Below are positions 1 through 11,999 of a DNA stretch of 64,000 nucleotides, in pieces. The position numbers and the translations under genes are program-made. Source of the stretch: Caenorhabditis elegans (taxonomy: Eukaryota > Nematoda > Chromadorea > Rhabditida > Rhabditidae); contig NC_003283.11 of NCBI RefSeq assembly GCF_000002985.6, positions 20,027,501 through 20,091,500 on the forward strand, written 5' to 3'. Below the pieces are notes generated by a model that saw nothing but the letters and a program-made list of their open reading frames with translations, had not been told where the DNA came from and made no database searches. Within the stretch, counting starts at the first letter, position 1. Every line of letters begins with the position of its first letter.

Positions 1-450
1 AAAATAAAATTAATTTCCAGTTTGGAGCATTTTCATTGCCGAGTTATGAGCTCAAAAATTCGAATTTTCCAAAACTTTCAATACGGTGGTCAGTGGATAA
101 TTTTGTGCTGAATCCGGATTTTTTAGCAGATTTGATGAAAACTAATTTTTGACCAAGTTAGAAGCGAAAATGTGTGGAAATTTCTATATTTTCAACAAAA
201 AAAGTTTCTGAATGTTATTTTATTCGCATACTTTAGGTTTTATCAAGTAAAAATATTATTCACTTTTGTTTCTAAAACTTGAAATCGAAAATTGAAAAAA
301 AAACGCTGCTTTTTTCATTATTTTTCATGACCTTTTAACATTTGGTGGACATCTGCTATTCCCCCGGCAAAGTGCAAATTCAGGTTTAAAATTTGTGCAT
401 CCAATAAAAATTGACTACTATATTGATTTGAAAAAAAAATAAAAATATTT

Positions 451-523
451 TGCCTGAGCGGGGGTCGAACCAGGGGCTTCAGATTTGTAGCCCACCCCGT
501 TACCGACTGAGCCACTGCTGCCC
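451..523 (-). repeat. tRNA-like unit (SINE-like or tRNA pseudogene)
   Basis: On the minus strand the unit has an A-box-like TGGCTCAGTCGG (503-514) and a B-box GGTTCGACCCC (461-471), about 32 bp apart, with a 3' arm GCTCAGGCA. The internal pol III promoter is intact, but the acceptor stem does not pair cleanly, so a working tRNA is unlikely. Confidence 0.65.
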
Positions 524-1383
524 ATTTTTGAAGTTGATGGCTAAGGTTGCAGATGGAATGATTTTAGATGAAAATTTCATGACAAATCTGAAAATCGAGT
601 TTATTTTTAGTTTGGAGCATTTTCAGCAAAGTTATAAGCTCCAGAATCTCGAAAATATGAAATTTTCGAAATCTTGCAATATGGGGGTCAAATAACTTGC
701 AAATTTTATGCTGAAACCGAATTTTGATGAAAAATCTTATAAAACTGAATTTTAAGTTAAATAGATGCCCTTGAAAAATTAAAAAGTTGAAAAAAATTTT
801 GAAATTTTTTCGCCAAGCAGCCTGAAATTGCAAATACCTCACTTTTACGGTATTTAAAAACTATTTAGATTTCAAAATCTGTTTTTTTGGCTCAAAATCA
901 CTCTTGAAATTCGATATAACCTATGTCTGAACAAGCCGTAATCCTACACCAAATGGATACCTGGAAATGATCTTATGTTACAAGTGTCCTATCAGAAACA
1001 TATCACATTGCAAATTGTTGTGTTAAAGATTTGGAATTCTTGAGCACAAAAAAATAAATTTGGGAAAAATCACGAAAAAAAAAATTGAAAATTTTTTGCA
1101 ATTTTTTTTGGGATTTTCAGGTTTTCAGTCGAGCTTGTAATTGGGCTGAAACTAGCTGCAAACTCTTTTTGTCTGAAAATTTGAAATCAGCACAAAATTG
1201 AAGTATAGTTTGATGCATATATCGATTTAAAAAATGTTGATTTTTGGAGTTTTTTGAGACCAAATCTGCCCATAACTTTGCTAAAAATGCTTCAAGCTGA
1301 AAACAAGCTAAATTTTCAGATTTTCCACAAAATTTTAACTTAGAAACCTTTTTTCCCGCACCTTAGCCATCAACTTCAAAAAT

Positions 1384-1457
1384 GGATAGCAGTGGCGCAG
1401 TCGGTAAGATGTTCGGCTACCAATCTCAAGACCCTGGTTCGACCCTCACTGGGGCTG
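1384..1457 (+). repeat. tRNA-like unit
   Basis: A-box-like TGGCGCAGTCGG and B-box GGTTCGACCC, separated by about 30 bp, lie immediately upstream of the first recognised lgc-55 exon. It is oriented with the gene, opposite to the unit at 451-523. Tetraloop-free acceptor pairing is poor, so I treat it as a tRNA-derived repeat. Confidence 0.6.
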
Positions 1458-1503
1458 ATTTTCTTTTGCAACTTTTGTTTGTTACAAAAACCAACATTTC
1501 CAG

Positions 1504-4500
1504 AATCCTGACCGAGTTGCTCAGTAAATACGACAGGAACCTGGTGCCAAAAATGAAAGGAGTGGATGTCGACGTGGAATTGTTAATCCAAAGAGTATCG
1601 GAAATATCTGAAATCCAATCGAGCTCCACAATGCACATACTTTTCAGTCAAATTTGGCACGATCCAGGGTTATCGTTTGAGGTAGGCGCGTGCGCACGCC
1701 TACGCCTTTTTACGCTATTTGAGGCTCCTTTTGTCTTAAAAATCAATAAATTTTCAGCATGAAGAGGGTGCCCACTGCCTGACCAATTTATCACTGTCCC
1801 ATAGAATGGTTGATAATATCTGGCTACCGAATGTATGTATAGTCAACTCAAAAGGCTCTGCAATTCACAAATCGCCTACGCCCAACATATTTTTGGCTAT
1901 TTTTCCGAATGGAACAGTTTGGATGAACTATCGAGTTGTGGTCGAATCTCCCTGTGAAATGGATTTTTCGTTTTTCCCGATGGACAGAGTCATGTGTACC
2001 ACAATTTTTGAGAGTTATGCGTTTAATGTTGGAAAGGTAAGATTGAGAGTAGGATTTTTGGATTCAGCACCCCTGATATAGTCTAGAATAGTTAAAACAA
2101 AAAAGTTGCCAGCACGGGGGCTCGAACCCCGGTCTCTTGAGTGGAGGGCCCTCCGGCGAAAATCGCACTGCGCCATTTGGACGCAATTTTTTAAAAATGC
2201 TCCAAATGACTGTAAAAAAAGTTTCAGAGTGTTTATACACAAAACTTTTATTATTCTATTGAAAAACTGCCGAAAGTTAAAGAAAAGTTCCCAATTTTTG
2301 AGAAAAAAATATAAAACATTAAATTTTCAGCCTTAATTTTAAGATTTTGAAAGTTGAAACTATGATTTTGTATTTTGCACTACAAAGTTGCACTAAAAAC
2401 ACCAAAATAAAAAAATTCGCCAGCACGGGGGCTCGAACCCCGGTCTCTTGAGTGGAGGGCCCTCCGGCGAAAATCGCACTGCGCCATTTGGACGCAATTT
2501 TTTAAAAATGCTCCAAATGACTGTAAAAAAAGTTTCAGAGTGTTTATACACAAAACTTTTATTATTCTATTGAAAAACTGCCGAAAGTTAAAGAAAAGTT
2601 CCCAATTTTTGAGAAAAAAATAAAAAACATTAAATTTTCAGCCTTAATTTTAAGATTTTGAAAGTTGAAACTATGATTTTGTATTTTGCACTACAAAGTT
2701 GCACTAAAAACACCAAAATAAAAAAATTCGTCAGCACGGGGGCTCGAACCCCGGTCTCTTGAGCGGAGGGCCCTCCGGCGAAAATCGCACTGCGCCATTT
2801 GAACCTTTTTTTTCAAAAATGCTCCAAAATGCTGTAATTTCTATTTTTAGTAGATTTGAGTGATATTCCTCAATTCTCCTGAATTTTGCCCCAATTTCAG
2901 GTCCGTCTACATTGGAAGCGGCAGGGTCAACCGGTCGAATTCATAGATGACGTCAAACTTCCCGATTTTCATATGACAAAATTTGTACACGAAAAAGCCA
3001 CGTTTATCTATCCGGCTGGTGTTTGGGATCAGGTAATTTTTTTTGAATGTTAAAAATTAAAATTCGAAACTCCTTAACTTTTTCCAATTGAAATATAATT
3101 CAAAATAAAGTAGTGATTTGAATTCAGCTCAAAATTTTGATGTCATTTGACCCCCCACACGCATAAATGAAAATTTTGAAAAATGGGCCCCGGTGGCTCA
3201 GTGGGTAGGAGCCTGGACTCCCGCGCACAAAACCGGGGTTCGAACCCCCACTCCACCACAATTTTTTGTTTGTATTTTTTGTAAATAGAAAAATTGAATG
3301 AAGTCAGGGGGAATGCTGGAAAATGAGAAATTCGCAATTGTGTAGTTTTTGGAATTTTATTTTATAATATTCACTCTGTAACTGAATTCAGTGTACACTA
3401 ATATTGAAACAAGGTAGAAAATTGGAATCAGCGCAAAATTTAGATATGATTTAGCACCCATATTGTCAACTTTAATAATTTTGGATTTTGGGCCTTGGTA
3501 GGCTTTTTAGGCCCTATAACTCGGTCCAGCATTTACAAATAATTATTTTTCACGAATTTTCAATGTATCTAAGTATTTTTAATTTTTTTAATGTTTAAAT
3601 AACTTAAATCCTCAGCCTTAGCCATCACTTTTCAAAATGAGCGACAGTAGCTTAATGGTTAGCAGGCTCTAACTCCAATCACAACACCAGGGTTCGACTC
3701 CCACTGCGGCAAAAACTTTTTCTCTACCAGTTTACATTACAAAAACCACAAAACCGACATGTCGGACATGTCGGACATGTTATTTTTGTTTTTGACATAG
3801 CATTGGAGGGGGGGGGGGGGGTATTTAGTTTTTGCACATTATTATTGCTCTCACAGATTCTGTCAATCACTCATCAATCATTAGGTGATAGTGGAGTGGG
3901 GCGAAATTTTGAAATAACTTTTAAATCACGTGGAAAAGGGACTGGGAGGGAATTTTTGAAATTTTTTTGGGTGAAAAAGTTTTTGAAAAAAAATTTAATA
4001 AATTCCAATTTTTCATTAATTTCAGTCTATATTTTCATCTAACCCATAAATTTCAGCTCAACATAAAGCTACTATTCCGGCGATCTTACGGGTTCTACAT
4101 TCTACAAATCTACCTCCCCACGTACTGTATGGTACTTATCTCATGGATTTCATTTTGGTTGGATCGGCGGAGTCTACCCGCACGGGTGACTTTAGGAGTC
4201 TCCTCACTTATGGCATTGACGTTACAGTACTCCAATGTGTCAAGGAGCTTGCCGAAGGTTGGTTGAATATCGATTTTGACTCGAAATTTGAAGTTTTTGA
4301 GAGTTAAGACTACGATTTTCGTGCTCTACGGGTTAGAATTACTTTTTAAAAAATCTCGCAAAAATTTCTGCCCCCGCGGGGACTCGAACCCCGGTCTTCT
4401 GATTGGTACTGGGTGCCGGTGAAAATCCCACTGCGCTATTGGGACACATTTCTGAAAACTGCGCCAAGTGACTATTTTTTGTGTTGGGAACCGTTTTGAG

Positions 4501-7500
4501 CTTAATTTTTGTGTTAAATTGTAACAAATATGTGAAAATTTTCCCGGAAATCTGGTAAAATGAAGTTTTATCCAAAATGTTCTAATTTTTGTTACGAAAG
4601 CTGAATTTTTCAGCGCGGAGAATAGGATTTTTGTACTTGTAACATGTAAATTACTCTGAAAATGTTCTTGTAAAAATTTTTGCCACCGCGAGGACTCGAA
4701 CCCCGGTTTTTTGATTGGTAGCTCTGGTGAAAATCCCACTGCGCTATTCGGACCAATTTTTCGAAAGTTGCTCCAAATTATTAAATTTTAGGTTAAAAAG
4801 CGTTTTAAACACTATTTTTACATAAACTAAAATAAAATTTTAGGAAATCACAAAAAATTTCTGAAAATCTGTGTTTTCGGAAAAAAACCGATTTTCGGGA
4901 AACTCACAAAATATGGAATTTCTCAGAGTTGCGACTATGATTTTTGTACTCTACTGGTTAGAGTTACTCTGAAAATGTTCTTGTAAAAATTTATGCGACT
5001 ACGGGGACTCGAACCCCGGTCGTCTGATTGGAAGTAGAATTTGGCGAAATTTCCACTGCGCCATTCGGACACGTTTTCCGAAAATGTCAGATTTGGACTA
5101 AAAATGTTATTTTTTGGCCTAAAATAATAATTATCTAGTCCTGGGAGTTCAATCCAACACCAAATCTGCTATTGAATTCGGTAAAATTTAATTTTTTTGG
5201 AATTTTTTTCTGGAAAAATTTCAAAAATTTTTTTTTTTTTTTGAAATTTCAAAACTTTTTCAATCAAAATGCACAGTGTTGCTCATCACCTCACAATGCT
5301 TTTCCTTCAAAGTTTTCTCTAAAAAATCGATAAAATCACAAAAATTGAACAAAAAATTTTTTAAGGTCTCATATGTAAAAGGGCTGGATCTCTTCATGTT
5401 CGGATGTATTGTCTATATATTTTTATCGATTGTAGAGCTCGCTGTAGTAGGCTCTTTGGAGCAACGGAAACAACAAAGGTTAGCTGGAAAATTTTTTGAA
5501 AAATTTGGAAAACAATTCCGAAAAAAAAAAATTTTTTTTTGGGCCAAAAATTTTTTCAATCAAAAAAAAATTTTTTTTTGAACAATTAAAAACGACTCTA
5601 ATTTTCAGAACAAACGCAGATGGTGATTTTCTATCAGATGATGACATCAAAAAGAACATATTTCAACGAACATTCTCCACTAAATCCTTTAAGTCAGGCT
5701 ACGTAAGTTTAAGCTCCCCTCTGCTCCCGAAACTCCAAATTTTCACCCAAGAAAAAAAAGTACATTCACATCATTTTCCCACGGAGAAGTGCCTAATGAT
5801 GCGTGGGGGACCCATATGAACTAATTATTGGTCCATGGAAAGAGTATTTACTGAAAAAATGGGCGAAAATGGATGGGATTTGGCATAGCTAGTCAAGCAT
5901 GCCCTCGGGGGCTCCGTGTGCACCACGCTTGATCACCACAGATCATTAATCATCTGGGGGACACGTGAAAATATGGTCTGAAAATTTTTTAGGGAGATTG
6001 GGGACCAAATAAAAGAAATTTTTGAAATTTTTTTTTTGAAAATTTTTTTGAAAAATTTTTTTTTGAAAAGTTTTTTTTCAAAAAAACTATTCTCCAAACG
6101 GAGTCATATTTTCACTTGTTGAAACTGAATTTTTATGTAAAATTTAAAACCTTGAAATTAATTTGTCCAACAGGGTTTCAATGTAAAAAATGTGAAAGTT
6201 TCAAAAAAAAAATTGTGTTTTTAAGTTTTGCGAATTTTGTTTATTTCAACGAATTTCACCTAATTTTTAGAAACAAAATCCCAAAATTTTTTTTTAAGTT
6301 TGAAAAATTTCAAAAAAAAAAGTTTCAAAAATTGTTTTTTTCGAAAATTTCGAAAATTCCCCCAATTGCTTCAACATTTCCAGGGAGCCCGTCACCATCA
6401 ATTTTCGGAGTGTGCAAGCCCGGAGGATGGTGGAGAATGGCCTAAAACTCGGACTGAATGGGCCGAGAGGACGTATGTGGAGTGCCCGGAGCCCGAGCCG
6501 CCGGAAAGTAACCGCCATCCCGAAGTGGAGAATGATAGTAATAATAAAGTGAGTTTAGGAGTGAGAATAGAGGAATGTGAGCTAAAAATTTGATTTTGGC
6601 GCGGAAATCTGATTTGGGAAAAGCTTTTTTTAATTTAATTTTTTTTTTGAAAATTTTTTTGAAAATTTTTAAATTAAAAAAAATTTTTTAAAGAAATTAA
6701 AAAATTATAATTTCGAGTTTTATAAATTATTTCCATCACAAAATTTTCAAAATTTCCCAAAAATTCATATTTTAACCCTCAAAAAGTTGTACCCCAATAT
6801 TTTTCCAATAGAACACCGAGAATCACCTGAAAAACTAACACGATTACAGTAAATTGTTTGTTTTTCCAAATTTTTTATTGTTTTCTTTAGTTTCATCTCA
6901 CGTGAATGCCTGAAAATTCAAAAATTCCAGTTGAAATCACATCATACATTGTTAACTCCAAAATATGAGATTTTGGGACATTTCAGGGACAATTGGGGAC
7001 ACTATGAGACATTTGGAGCATTTTGAGTGAAAAATTCAAATTCTCCATAAAATTTCCAAAGTTTTGACACCTATATTGGCTATATTCTGAAAATTTTAAG
7101 TTTTAGTTCATTTTCAGGCCGTTTTAGGCCACAAATAGGCCAAGAAATACAAAATGAACCGATTGTGAGCTAGAAAATTTTATTGTATGAATCATGCAAT
7201 CAAATTTTGCACTCATATTAGCCATAGTACAAAATTTAGTTCCTAGGCTTTTTCAAGCCGTTTCAGGCCGATTATAGGCCGAATACCTAACTATTTTAGA
7301 ATATAGTCGATATGGGTGTCAAAATTTTGAAATTTTTTCGAAAAACTCGCAACTCATACTTATATTGATTATATTCTGATATTTTCAATTTTTGAGGCCT
7401 GTGCAGGCCGTTTCAGGCCGAGTTTGGGCCGGATATTTAACTATGGCAGAATATAGCCGATATGGGTGTCAAAACTTTGGAAATTTCATGGCGGTTCCGA

Positions 7501-9060
7501 ATTTTGTAATCAGAAATTTTTTCAATGCCCCTAATGCCGTAAAGTCCCATAAAGTGTCCCCGCAGGGGTAATTTGTTAATTTTTGCACCCGGGGCACTAA
7601 AACAATGATTTCTAAACAAACAAACCCCAATTTTCTTTGATTTTTTGATTAGAAAACACAAAATATACCGAGGAAAACTAGTTTTTTTCTGAATGAAATC
7701 GAATTAGCTGACCTTCAGATGCTGGTATTAGTGCGGCAACGTCGCGCGTCACGGAAACGAAGGAAACGGTTAATGAGCGGAAAATTGTTTCAACGGTGGA
7801 CAGCTGAAGACATGGATCGGTAAGTTTTTATATTTAAATTCAAATTTTTTTATAAAATTTCAAAAAAAAATTGAGAAAAATTCGAAAAGAGGGATTTCGG
7901 AGTGTCGTCTAGGACGTGATTGGGTCACTTTTGACATTTCTAAGCTTGAAATTTGTAATCTCCTAAAAATTTGGTAAATTTTGAAACCCATATTGGCTAT
8001 ATTCTGAGATTTACAATTTTCAAGCCATTTCAGGCCCATATAGGCTTGTTTCAGGCTTATGACGTAAGGTGCGCAGGGTATAGTATTATTGTTACCTGAT
8101 GTTTTAAAATTTCATGATGGTGTTAGCAAAATTTCACAATTTAAATTCCCAGGCATTTCGGGCCGTTTCAGGCCTAGTTTAGGCCGGATATTTTAATTTT
8201 CAATAAGACGCCCGTAATTTGGATCACATTTTTGCAAATTCTAAATGGATTTTAAAAATGTAACAGCCATGTGATCTACATTCGGTAATTTTTTTTTTCA
8301 GGCCATTTCAGGCCTTTCCAAGCCAATTTCAAGCCTGAAAACCAACTATTTTGGAATGTAGTCGATATGGGAGTCAAATTTCACCAAATTTTACGGAGAT
8401 TTCAGAAATTTTATTGGAGTTTACTACAAGTGACGATAAGTGTCCAAAACTGTCCCAAAATGTCCCAAAATGTCCCCACAGGGGTAACACCCTTATAAAA
8501 CTGAGATTTTTTGTCTTCCTAGGTAAAGTTCCATATTACATACAAGAAAAGTAGTAAAAATCCAATAAAAACACAACAAAAAAGTGTTTTTTCAACAAAT
8601 TTTTGATCCAATAGAGTACACTTAAGTATATCGGGTAAATACTTGTCTAATCGGTACTTTTGACATAAAAACACGTCACTTAGGCAATTTTTTAGTGTTT
8701 AAACTTGCAAATTGTGAAATTTCAATCTAGAAAATGTTTGGAAAAATTTTGGAAAAAAAATTTTTGGATTAAAAAAAAAAATTTTGAAATTTTTTTTTTT
8801 TGGAAATTTTTTTTTTATAAAAAAAATCCAAATTTTTTAAAAGTTACTCTTACTAACAGTATATCAACTACGCTGAATTCGAAAAAAAATTACTAAAACC
8901 TTCTAAAAAATAGTAAAAATTCAGTTTTCTGAAGTTTTCCAGCCTCCACAGATTCTAACTCTACAAAATTTCCAGATTCTGTCAAAAACTCTTCCCAATC
9001 ACTTTCACATTCTGCAACCTCATCTACTGGATGTATTATACGGCAAAATCCAAGGATTAA
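1504..9060 (+). CDS. lgc-55: LGC-55-like tyramine-gated chloride channel (Cys-loop receptor), 3' nine exons
   Basis: Nine in-frame exons: 1504-1681, 1758-2036, 2901-3032, 4057-4257, 5366-5478, 5609-5702, 6384-6548, 7719-7819, 8976-9060 (TAA). They encode about 449 residues of a pentameric ligand-gated channel. Visible parts: ligand-domain segment DNIWLPN; a Cys-loop with exactly 13 residues between its cysteines ([15 protein letters not shown]); M1 ([15 protein letters not shown]); M2 starting [14 protein letters not shown], where the PAR motif marks anion selectivity; M3 ([17 protein letters not shown]); a long M3-M4 loop rich in charge and proline; and M4 ([16 protein letters not shown]) ten residues before the stop. 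The basic stretch [10 protein letters not shown] precedes M4. Family knowledge: LGC-55 is a tyramine-gated Cl- channel of neck muscle and head neurons. The symbol is from recall of the Y113G7A.5 neighbourhood. The N-terminus is missing from the window. Introns are unusually repeat-loaded. Confidence 0.9.
2108..2835 (-). repeat. 311-bp tandem repeat with three tRNA-like units
   Basis: Three tRNA-like units (starting 2108, 2419 and 2730) read on the minus strand, each with B-box GGTTCGAGCC and A-box-like TGGCGCAGTGCG. Copies 1 and 2 are full 311-bp units and nearly identical over their whole length, including the AT-rich spacer; copy 3 is cut after the tRNA-like part. The near identity suggests recent tandem duplication. 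The array fills the lgc-55 intron between 2037 and 2900. Confidence 0.85.
3183..3262 (+). repeat. tRNA-like unit with strong A and B boxes
   Basis: The best tRNA match in the window: A-box TGGCTCAGTGGG, a D-arm-like GGCTC/GGAGCC pair, and a perfect B-box GGTTCGAACCC inside a pairing T-arm (CGGGG/CCCC). The acceptor ends (GGGCCCC and CTCCACCA) do not pair. More likely a tRNA pseudogene or SINE head than a functional tRNA. Confidence 0.6.
3639..3712 (+). repeat. tRNA-like unit
   Basis: A-box-like TAGCTTAATGGTTAGCA and B-box GGTTCGACTCC in tRNA-like spacing, in a lgc-55 intron. It resembles the other units of this window in flank and arrangement rather than any one tRNA isoacceptor. Confidence 0.55.
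3758..3821. repeat. GACATGTCG minisatellite and 14-G tract
   Basis: About three copies of a 9-10 bp unit (CATGTCGGA) at 3758-3780, then an uninterrupted run of 14 G at 3808-3821, in a lgc-55 intron. Confidence 0.8.
4367..5072 (-). repeat. Second ~312-bp tRNA-like array, diverged
   Basis: Three minus-strand tRNA-like units beginning near 4370, 4682 and 4994 (spacing 312 and 312), each with B-box GGTTCGAGTCC and an A-box-like region ending GCGCAGTGG. The spacers share blocks (for example a shared CTGAAAATGTTCTTGTAAAA near 4655 and 4970) but are clearly diverged, unlike the young array at 2108-2835. It lies in the lgc-55 intron 4258-5365. Confidence 0.75.
5765..5960. promoter_or_regulatory. GC-richer complex block in a lgc-55 intron, function unknown
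   Basis: About 195 bp of high-complexity sequence in an otherwise homopolymer-rich intron (5703-6383). It has several short palindromes (CATATG, CCATGG, CACGTG) and inverted AAGC...GCTT arms around CCTCGGGGGCTCCGTG. It has no reading frame of note. This could be an intronic enhancer, a small RNA, or an old repeat. Confidence 0.3.
6960..8490. repeat. GGCC-rich foldback repeats flanking a lgc-55 exon
   Basis: Two composite units (about 6960-7570 and 7890-8490) on either side of the exon 7719-7819. Each has GGGACA-type outer sequence, an ACACC(T/C)ATATTGGCTAT arm, a core of tandem CAGGCCGTTT/AGGCCG motifs, a converse ATAGCCGATATGGGTGT arm, and outer GTCCCC/GGGG sequence. Confidence 0.8.
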
Positions 9061-9984
9061 ATGGATTTTTTTATTTTTTTATTTTTTTTGAAAATTTGTT
9101 TCCTCCCCCGCCTGAGCTATATACTGTGAATGTGATATTTATGTGCCATGAAGTTTTTTATATTGATTTTTTTTTAACTTTAAGTTGTTTGATAATATTT
9201 AAAAAAATCAAAAATTAAGAGCAAATTCTAAGAAAAAAGTTTGGGAAAAAATTGAAAATTTCAAAAAAAAAAATTTTTTTTGAAATTTTTTTTTCAAAAT
9301 TTCAAAACTTCATAACTCCGCCCATTTTTTAGACTTTTGACTAATTTTTTGAATAAAAATAAAGAAGAACTATTTTTCTATAAGCTCAAAAATTTGCATA
9401 ACTGTAACTCTAAATTTCTTAGCATCCCATGAGTTTTCCTGGTGGGACCTAGAAAAAACTTTCAAAATTAATTATATGGACAATTTTTCAAAACGCTATA
9501 TCTCGTCAGTTTTTGAGATTTCCTGCTAATTTTTGACTTAAATTTTAGGCAAATATTTATAATTTTACAATAAAAAATATTCTTCTACGAAATGAATATA
9601 AACTATGATTTTCTAGGGGTTTTCGCGGCGGGGACCAAAAATTTCAAAAGTCAATTTTTTTGGACTATTTTTCAAAACGCCATAACTAAGTCAATTTTTA
9701 AGATTTTGCGCTGATTTTTTACCTGAGTTCTAGTAAAAATTCCATCATTGTCAATTTATATAAGTTTTCTCGTAAATAAGCTAATTACCCCAAAATACCC
9801 CAAGCTTTTTCGTGGCGAGACCCAAAAATTCCCAACAAAAAAAAAATTTTTCTCGAATTTTTCAAAAATCAAAAACCTGCCTAAAACGTCATTTTAAGAC
9901 CTAATTATAGAATTTTGGTCCAGTCCTATTCATAAATAGTACTTCCGTATTTCCAGCCAACACTATCTAATTTGACACATGTCA
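9061..9984. other. Intergenic spacer with diverged ~180-bp repeats
   Basis: lgc-55 3' flank. There is no canonical AATAAA just after the stop; the first occurrence is near 9350. From about 9430 to 9830 three diverged units carry a block like TTTTCGTGGCGAGACCCAAA (near 9440, 9615 and 9806; spacing about 177 and 191). This is the reverse complement of the repeat family at 43.5-44.7 kb. No gene is seen. Confidence 0.55.
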
Positions 9985-10065
9985 ACCTTTCGGAGGGGGA
10001 GAGGAGAGGGCGAAAAACAAAAAAGAGTGGGCGGAGCCACGGGGAGGTCCTCACATATAAAATGG
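9985..10065 (+). promoter_or_regulatory. Core promoter of the small gene at 10210
   Basis: A purine-rich GGAGGGGGAGAGGAGAGGG block is followed by a GC-box-like GGGCGGAGCCACGGGGAG near 10029 and a TATAAA at 10056-10061, 149 bp before the chosen ATG. This is the clearest TATA-type promoter in the window. Confidence 0.5.
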
Positions 10066-10209
10066 ACGGCAAAAACAGGTTAATTTGATGATTGTCTACA
10101 AGTAAATCACTCAATCGCAAGTTTTTGACGATTTTTGAACTTTTTGAGAGAAAAAAATTTTTGACTGAAAAAAAAATTCTAATTTTTTTTCAAAATTTTT
10201 AAATAAATT

Positions 10210-11837
10210 ATGAAAATCCCAACTTCAATCGCCGAACTAATTTCGGAATTCTCTGGTCTTAACCGTACTCCTGCATTCAAACCAGTCACAAATTGCCCGG
10301 GAAATTCTAGTTCTGGGAGATCAAGCCCCACCGGGCAGGGAGGTCCAGAGGCCTCCCACTATCATGGGAATCGGAGGCAGTCTACAGTGATTACAGTTGG
10401 AGTGGTGAGTTTTTTGATAAAAAATTTGGATTCGGTGAGGTTGTTTTAGTGTAGTTTGATTAATTTTTCGGTTTTTTTTGACAAATTATTATTTTTTAAT
10501 TTTTTGAAAAAAAAAATTCGTAAAATTTCAAAAAAAAAATTTTGTCGAAATTTTTTCAATTGCAAATTTTATCTTGAAATCATCATATTTCTAAAGTTTA
10601 AATGTTTTTAAAGTTGTATTTCTGCTGTCTAAAACTGAAAAAACGCAAAAAACCCAAAAATTGAAAAAACTTAGGTCTCGCCACGAAACCTCCAGGGTTA
10701 CTGTAGTTTTTTTGTATTTTTTGCAAAATATAAATGAAATCAAACATAATGAAGGTTTTTCTTCACTATAAATGCAAATCTATCAAAAAATTTCCAAATC
10801 TGGCTGAAATATGGGATTTGAAATTTTGGTACAAAGTAAGTTTTTTTTTAGTTTTGGGTCTCTCCACGAAAACTTTTGGACTTCTGTATTTAGTTGAATT
10901 TTTGACTATTCACATTTTTCGACTAATAGATAAATATTCAGTTTCTGTTTGACTGCAAAAATTAGCCAAAATCTTGAAAATCAGCTGAGTTCTTTTTTTT
11001 TAAACAAGAGCAAAAAAACTTTTTTTTTTTAATTTGGGTCACCTCACAAAAAGTCTTGTGGTACTGTAGGTTTGCAAGATTTTTTAAAAAATTAACATAT
11101 GTTCAAATAGCAAGTTCATAAGCTATAGACAAACCAAATTATACAATAAAAATAATAAAAATGAGGTAAGTTAGAAGCTTCTGAAAATAAAAATAAAAAC
11201 CAAAAAAATTTTTTTTTTTTGATTTTTCAAAAAGGTTTTTATTGTTTTTTTCAAATATTGAACAATTTTCTACATTAAAATTCAACTGAAAATTTCCAAA
11301 ATGGCCAAAGTTGTGAATATTAAAAAAAAATAAAACTTATATAGTTTTTCCCTCCCAGAGACCTCTATAGATCAATTTTTGACAGCGGTGTGCACATTTT
11401 TTAAAAACATTTTCTAATAGAAAAATGAATTATCTTCATTTTAAGGCTAAAATTATTGAAAAATGTTTAGTATGGGTAAAGTTATGAGGTTTTGAAATTT
11501 GAAAACATTTCAAAAAAATTCAAAAAAAAATTTTTTAGTTTTTTTAAAGTTTTTTTCTAACCTAAAAAACTTTTAGGACAAGCTTCCAACGGTCCCGTCG
11601 GCTCCATCAACTGTCCGAAAATCAAGTTGTGTTCAGGAGCAAAAATTCCGTAAAAATCGCCGCCAATCTGCTCCGTGTATCTCAACAATCGCGAGCTCCA
11701 CGTCACTGAAGGAGAAGCTGAGCCGTCTGAGAAGTGCCAATAGTTCTGGTGATGAGGATGATATACAGGAGGAAGAATCCGAAGATTTTCATGTCAAATC
11801 TAGAAAACCATCTGCTCTTTCTTATAGGGTTGCTTAG
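10210..11837 (+). CDS. Small two-exon protein of unknown function, 151 aa
   Basis: Exons 10210-10404 and 11577-11837 join in phase (GTG|GTGAGT donor, ACTTTTAG|GAC acceptor) to a 151-residue protein ending TAG. I do not recognise the family. It is hydrophilic and low in complexity: Ser/Gly/Pro-rich N-terminal half, two RRQS sites (RRQSTV and RRQSAP) that resemble basophilic kinase targets, a short predicted helix SLKEKLSRLRSAN, then an acidic run (GDEDDIQEEESED) and a basic tail. There is no signal peptide or membrane segment. The start is the first ATG after the TATA box in this frame. The 1.17-kb intron holds diverged ~180-bp repeats. Codon usage and clean splicing favour a real gene; disorder and phospho-sites suggest a regulatory or scaffold protein, which is only inference. 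Confidence 0.6.
10665..11065 (+). repeat. Diverged ~180-bp tandem repeat
   Basis: Three units with a conserved GGTCTCGCCACGAAA / GTACTGTAGGTTT-like block near 10674, 10857 and 11037 (spacing 183 and 180), separated by AT-rich sequence. It is related to the family at 43.5-44.7 kb and, inverted, to 9.43-9.83 kb. Confidence 0.6.
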
Positions 11838-11999
11838 AAAAAGTTTTGAAAAAAAAAAATTTTTTCGAAATTTTTGATCCTAAAAATTTTTTTCTTAAAA
11901 TTTTTAATTTGTATCAAAATGCTTTAACTATACTGTAAATAAAATATTTCACATTTATGTTTATCAATATTATCGGGAAAAAACTTTTTTACCGATTTT

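Larger units (their letters stand above)
1..1503. other. Upstream intron of lgc-55, no exon found
   Basis: AT-rich sequence before the first recognised lgc-55 exon. The visible exon starts with the last base of a split codon, so at least one further coding exon, including the signal peptide, lies upstream, most likely outside the window. Apart from two tRNA-like units (451-523 and 1384-1457) I see no convincing coding block, splice pair or promoter. Confidence 0.6.

Noticed and set aside
1382..1503. lgc-55 exon extending upstream to an ATG at 1382
   Set aside because: That stretch is a tRNA-like unit, and a good acceptor (ATTTCCAG) falls at 1503 with correct phase, so the exon starts at 1504.
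3183..3262. Functional tRNA gene
   Set aside because: Good A and B boxes and T-arm, but the acceptor ends do not pair and related units are tandemly repeated with spacers. A repeat is the simpler reading.
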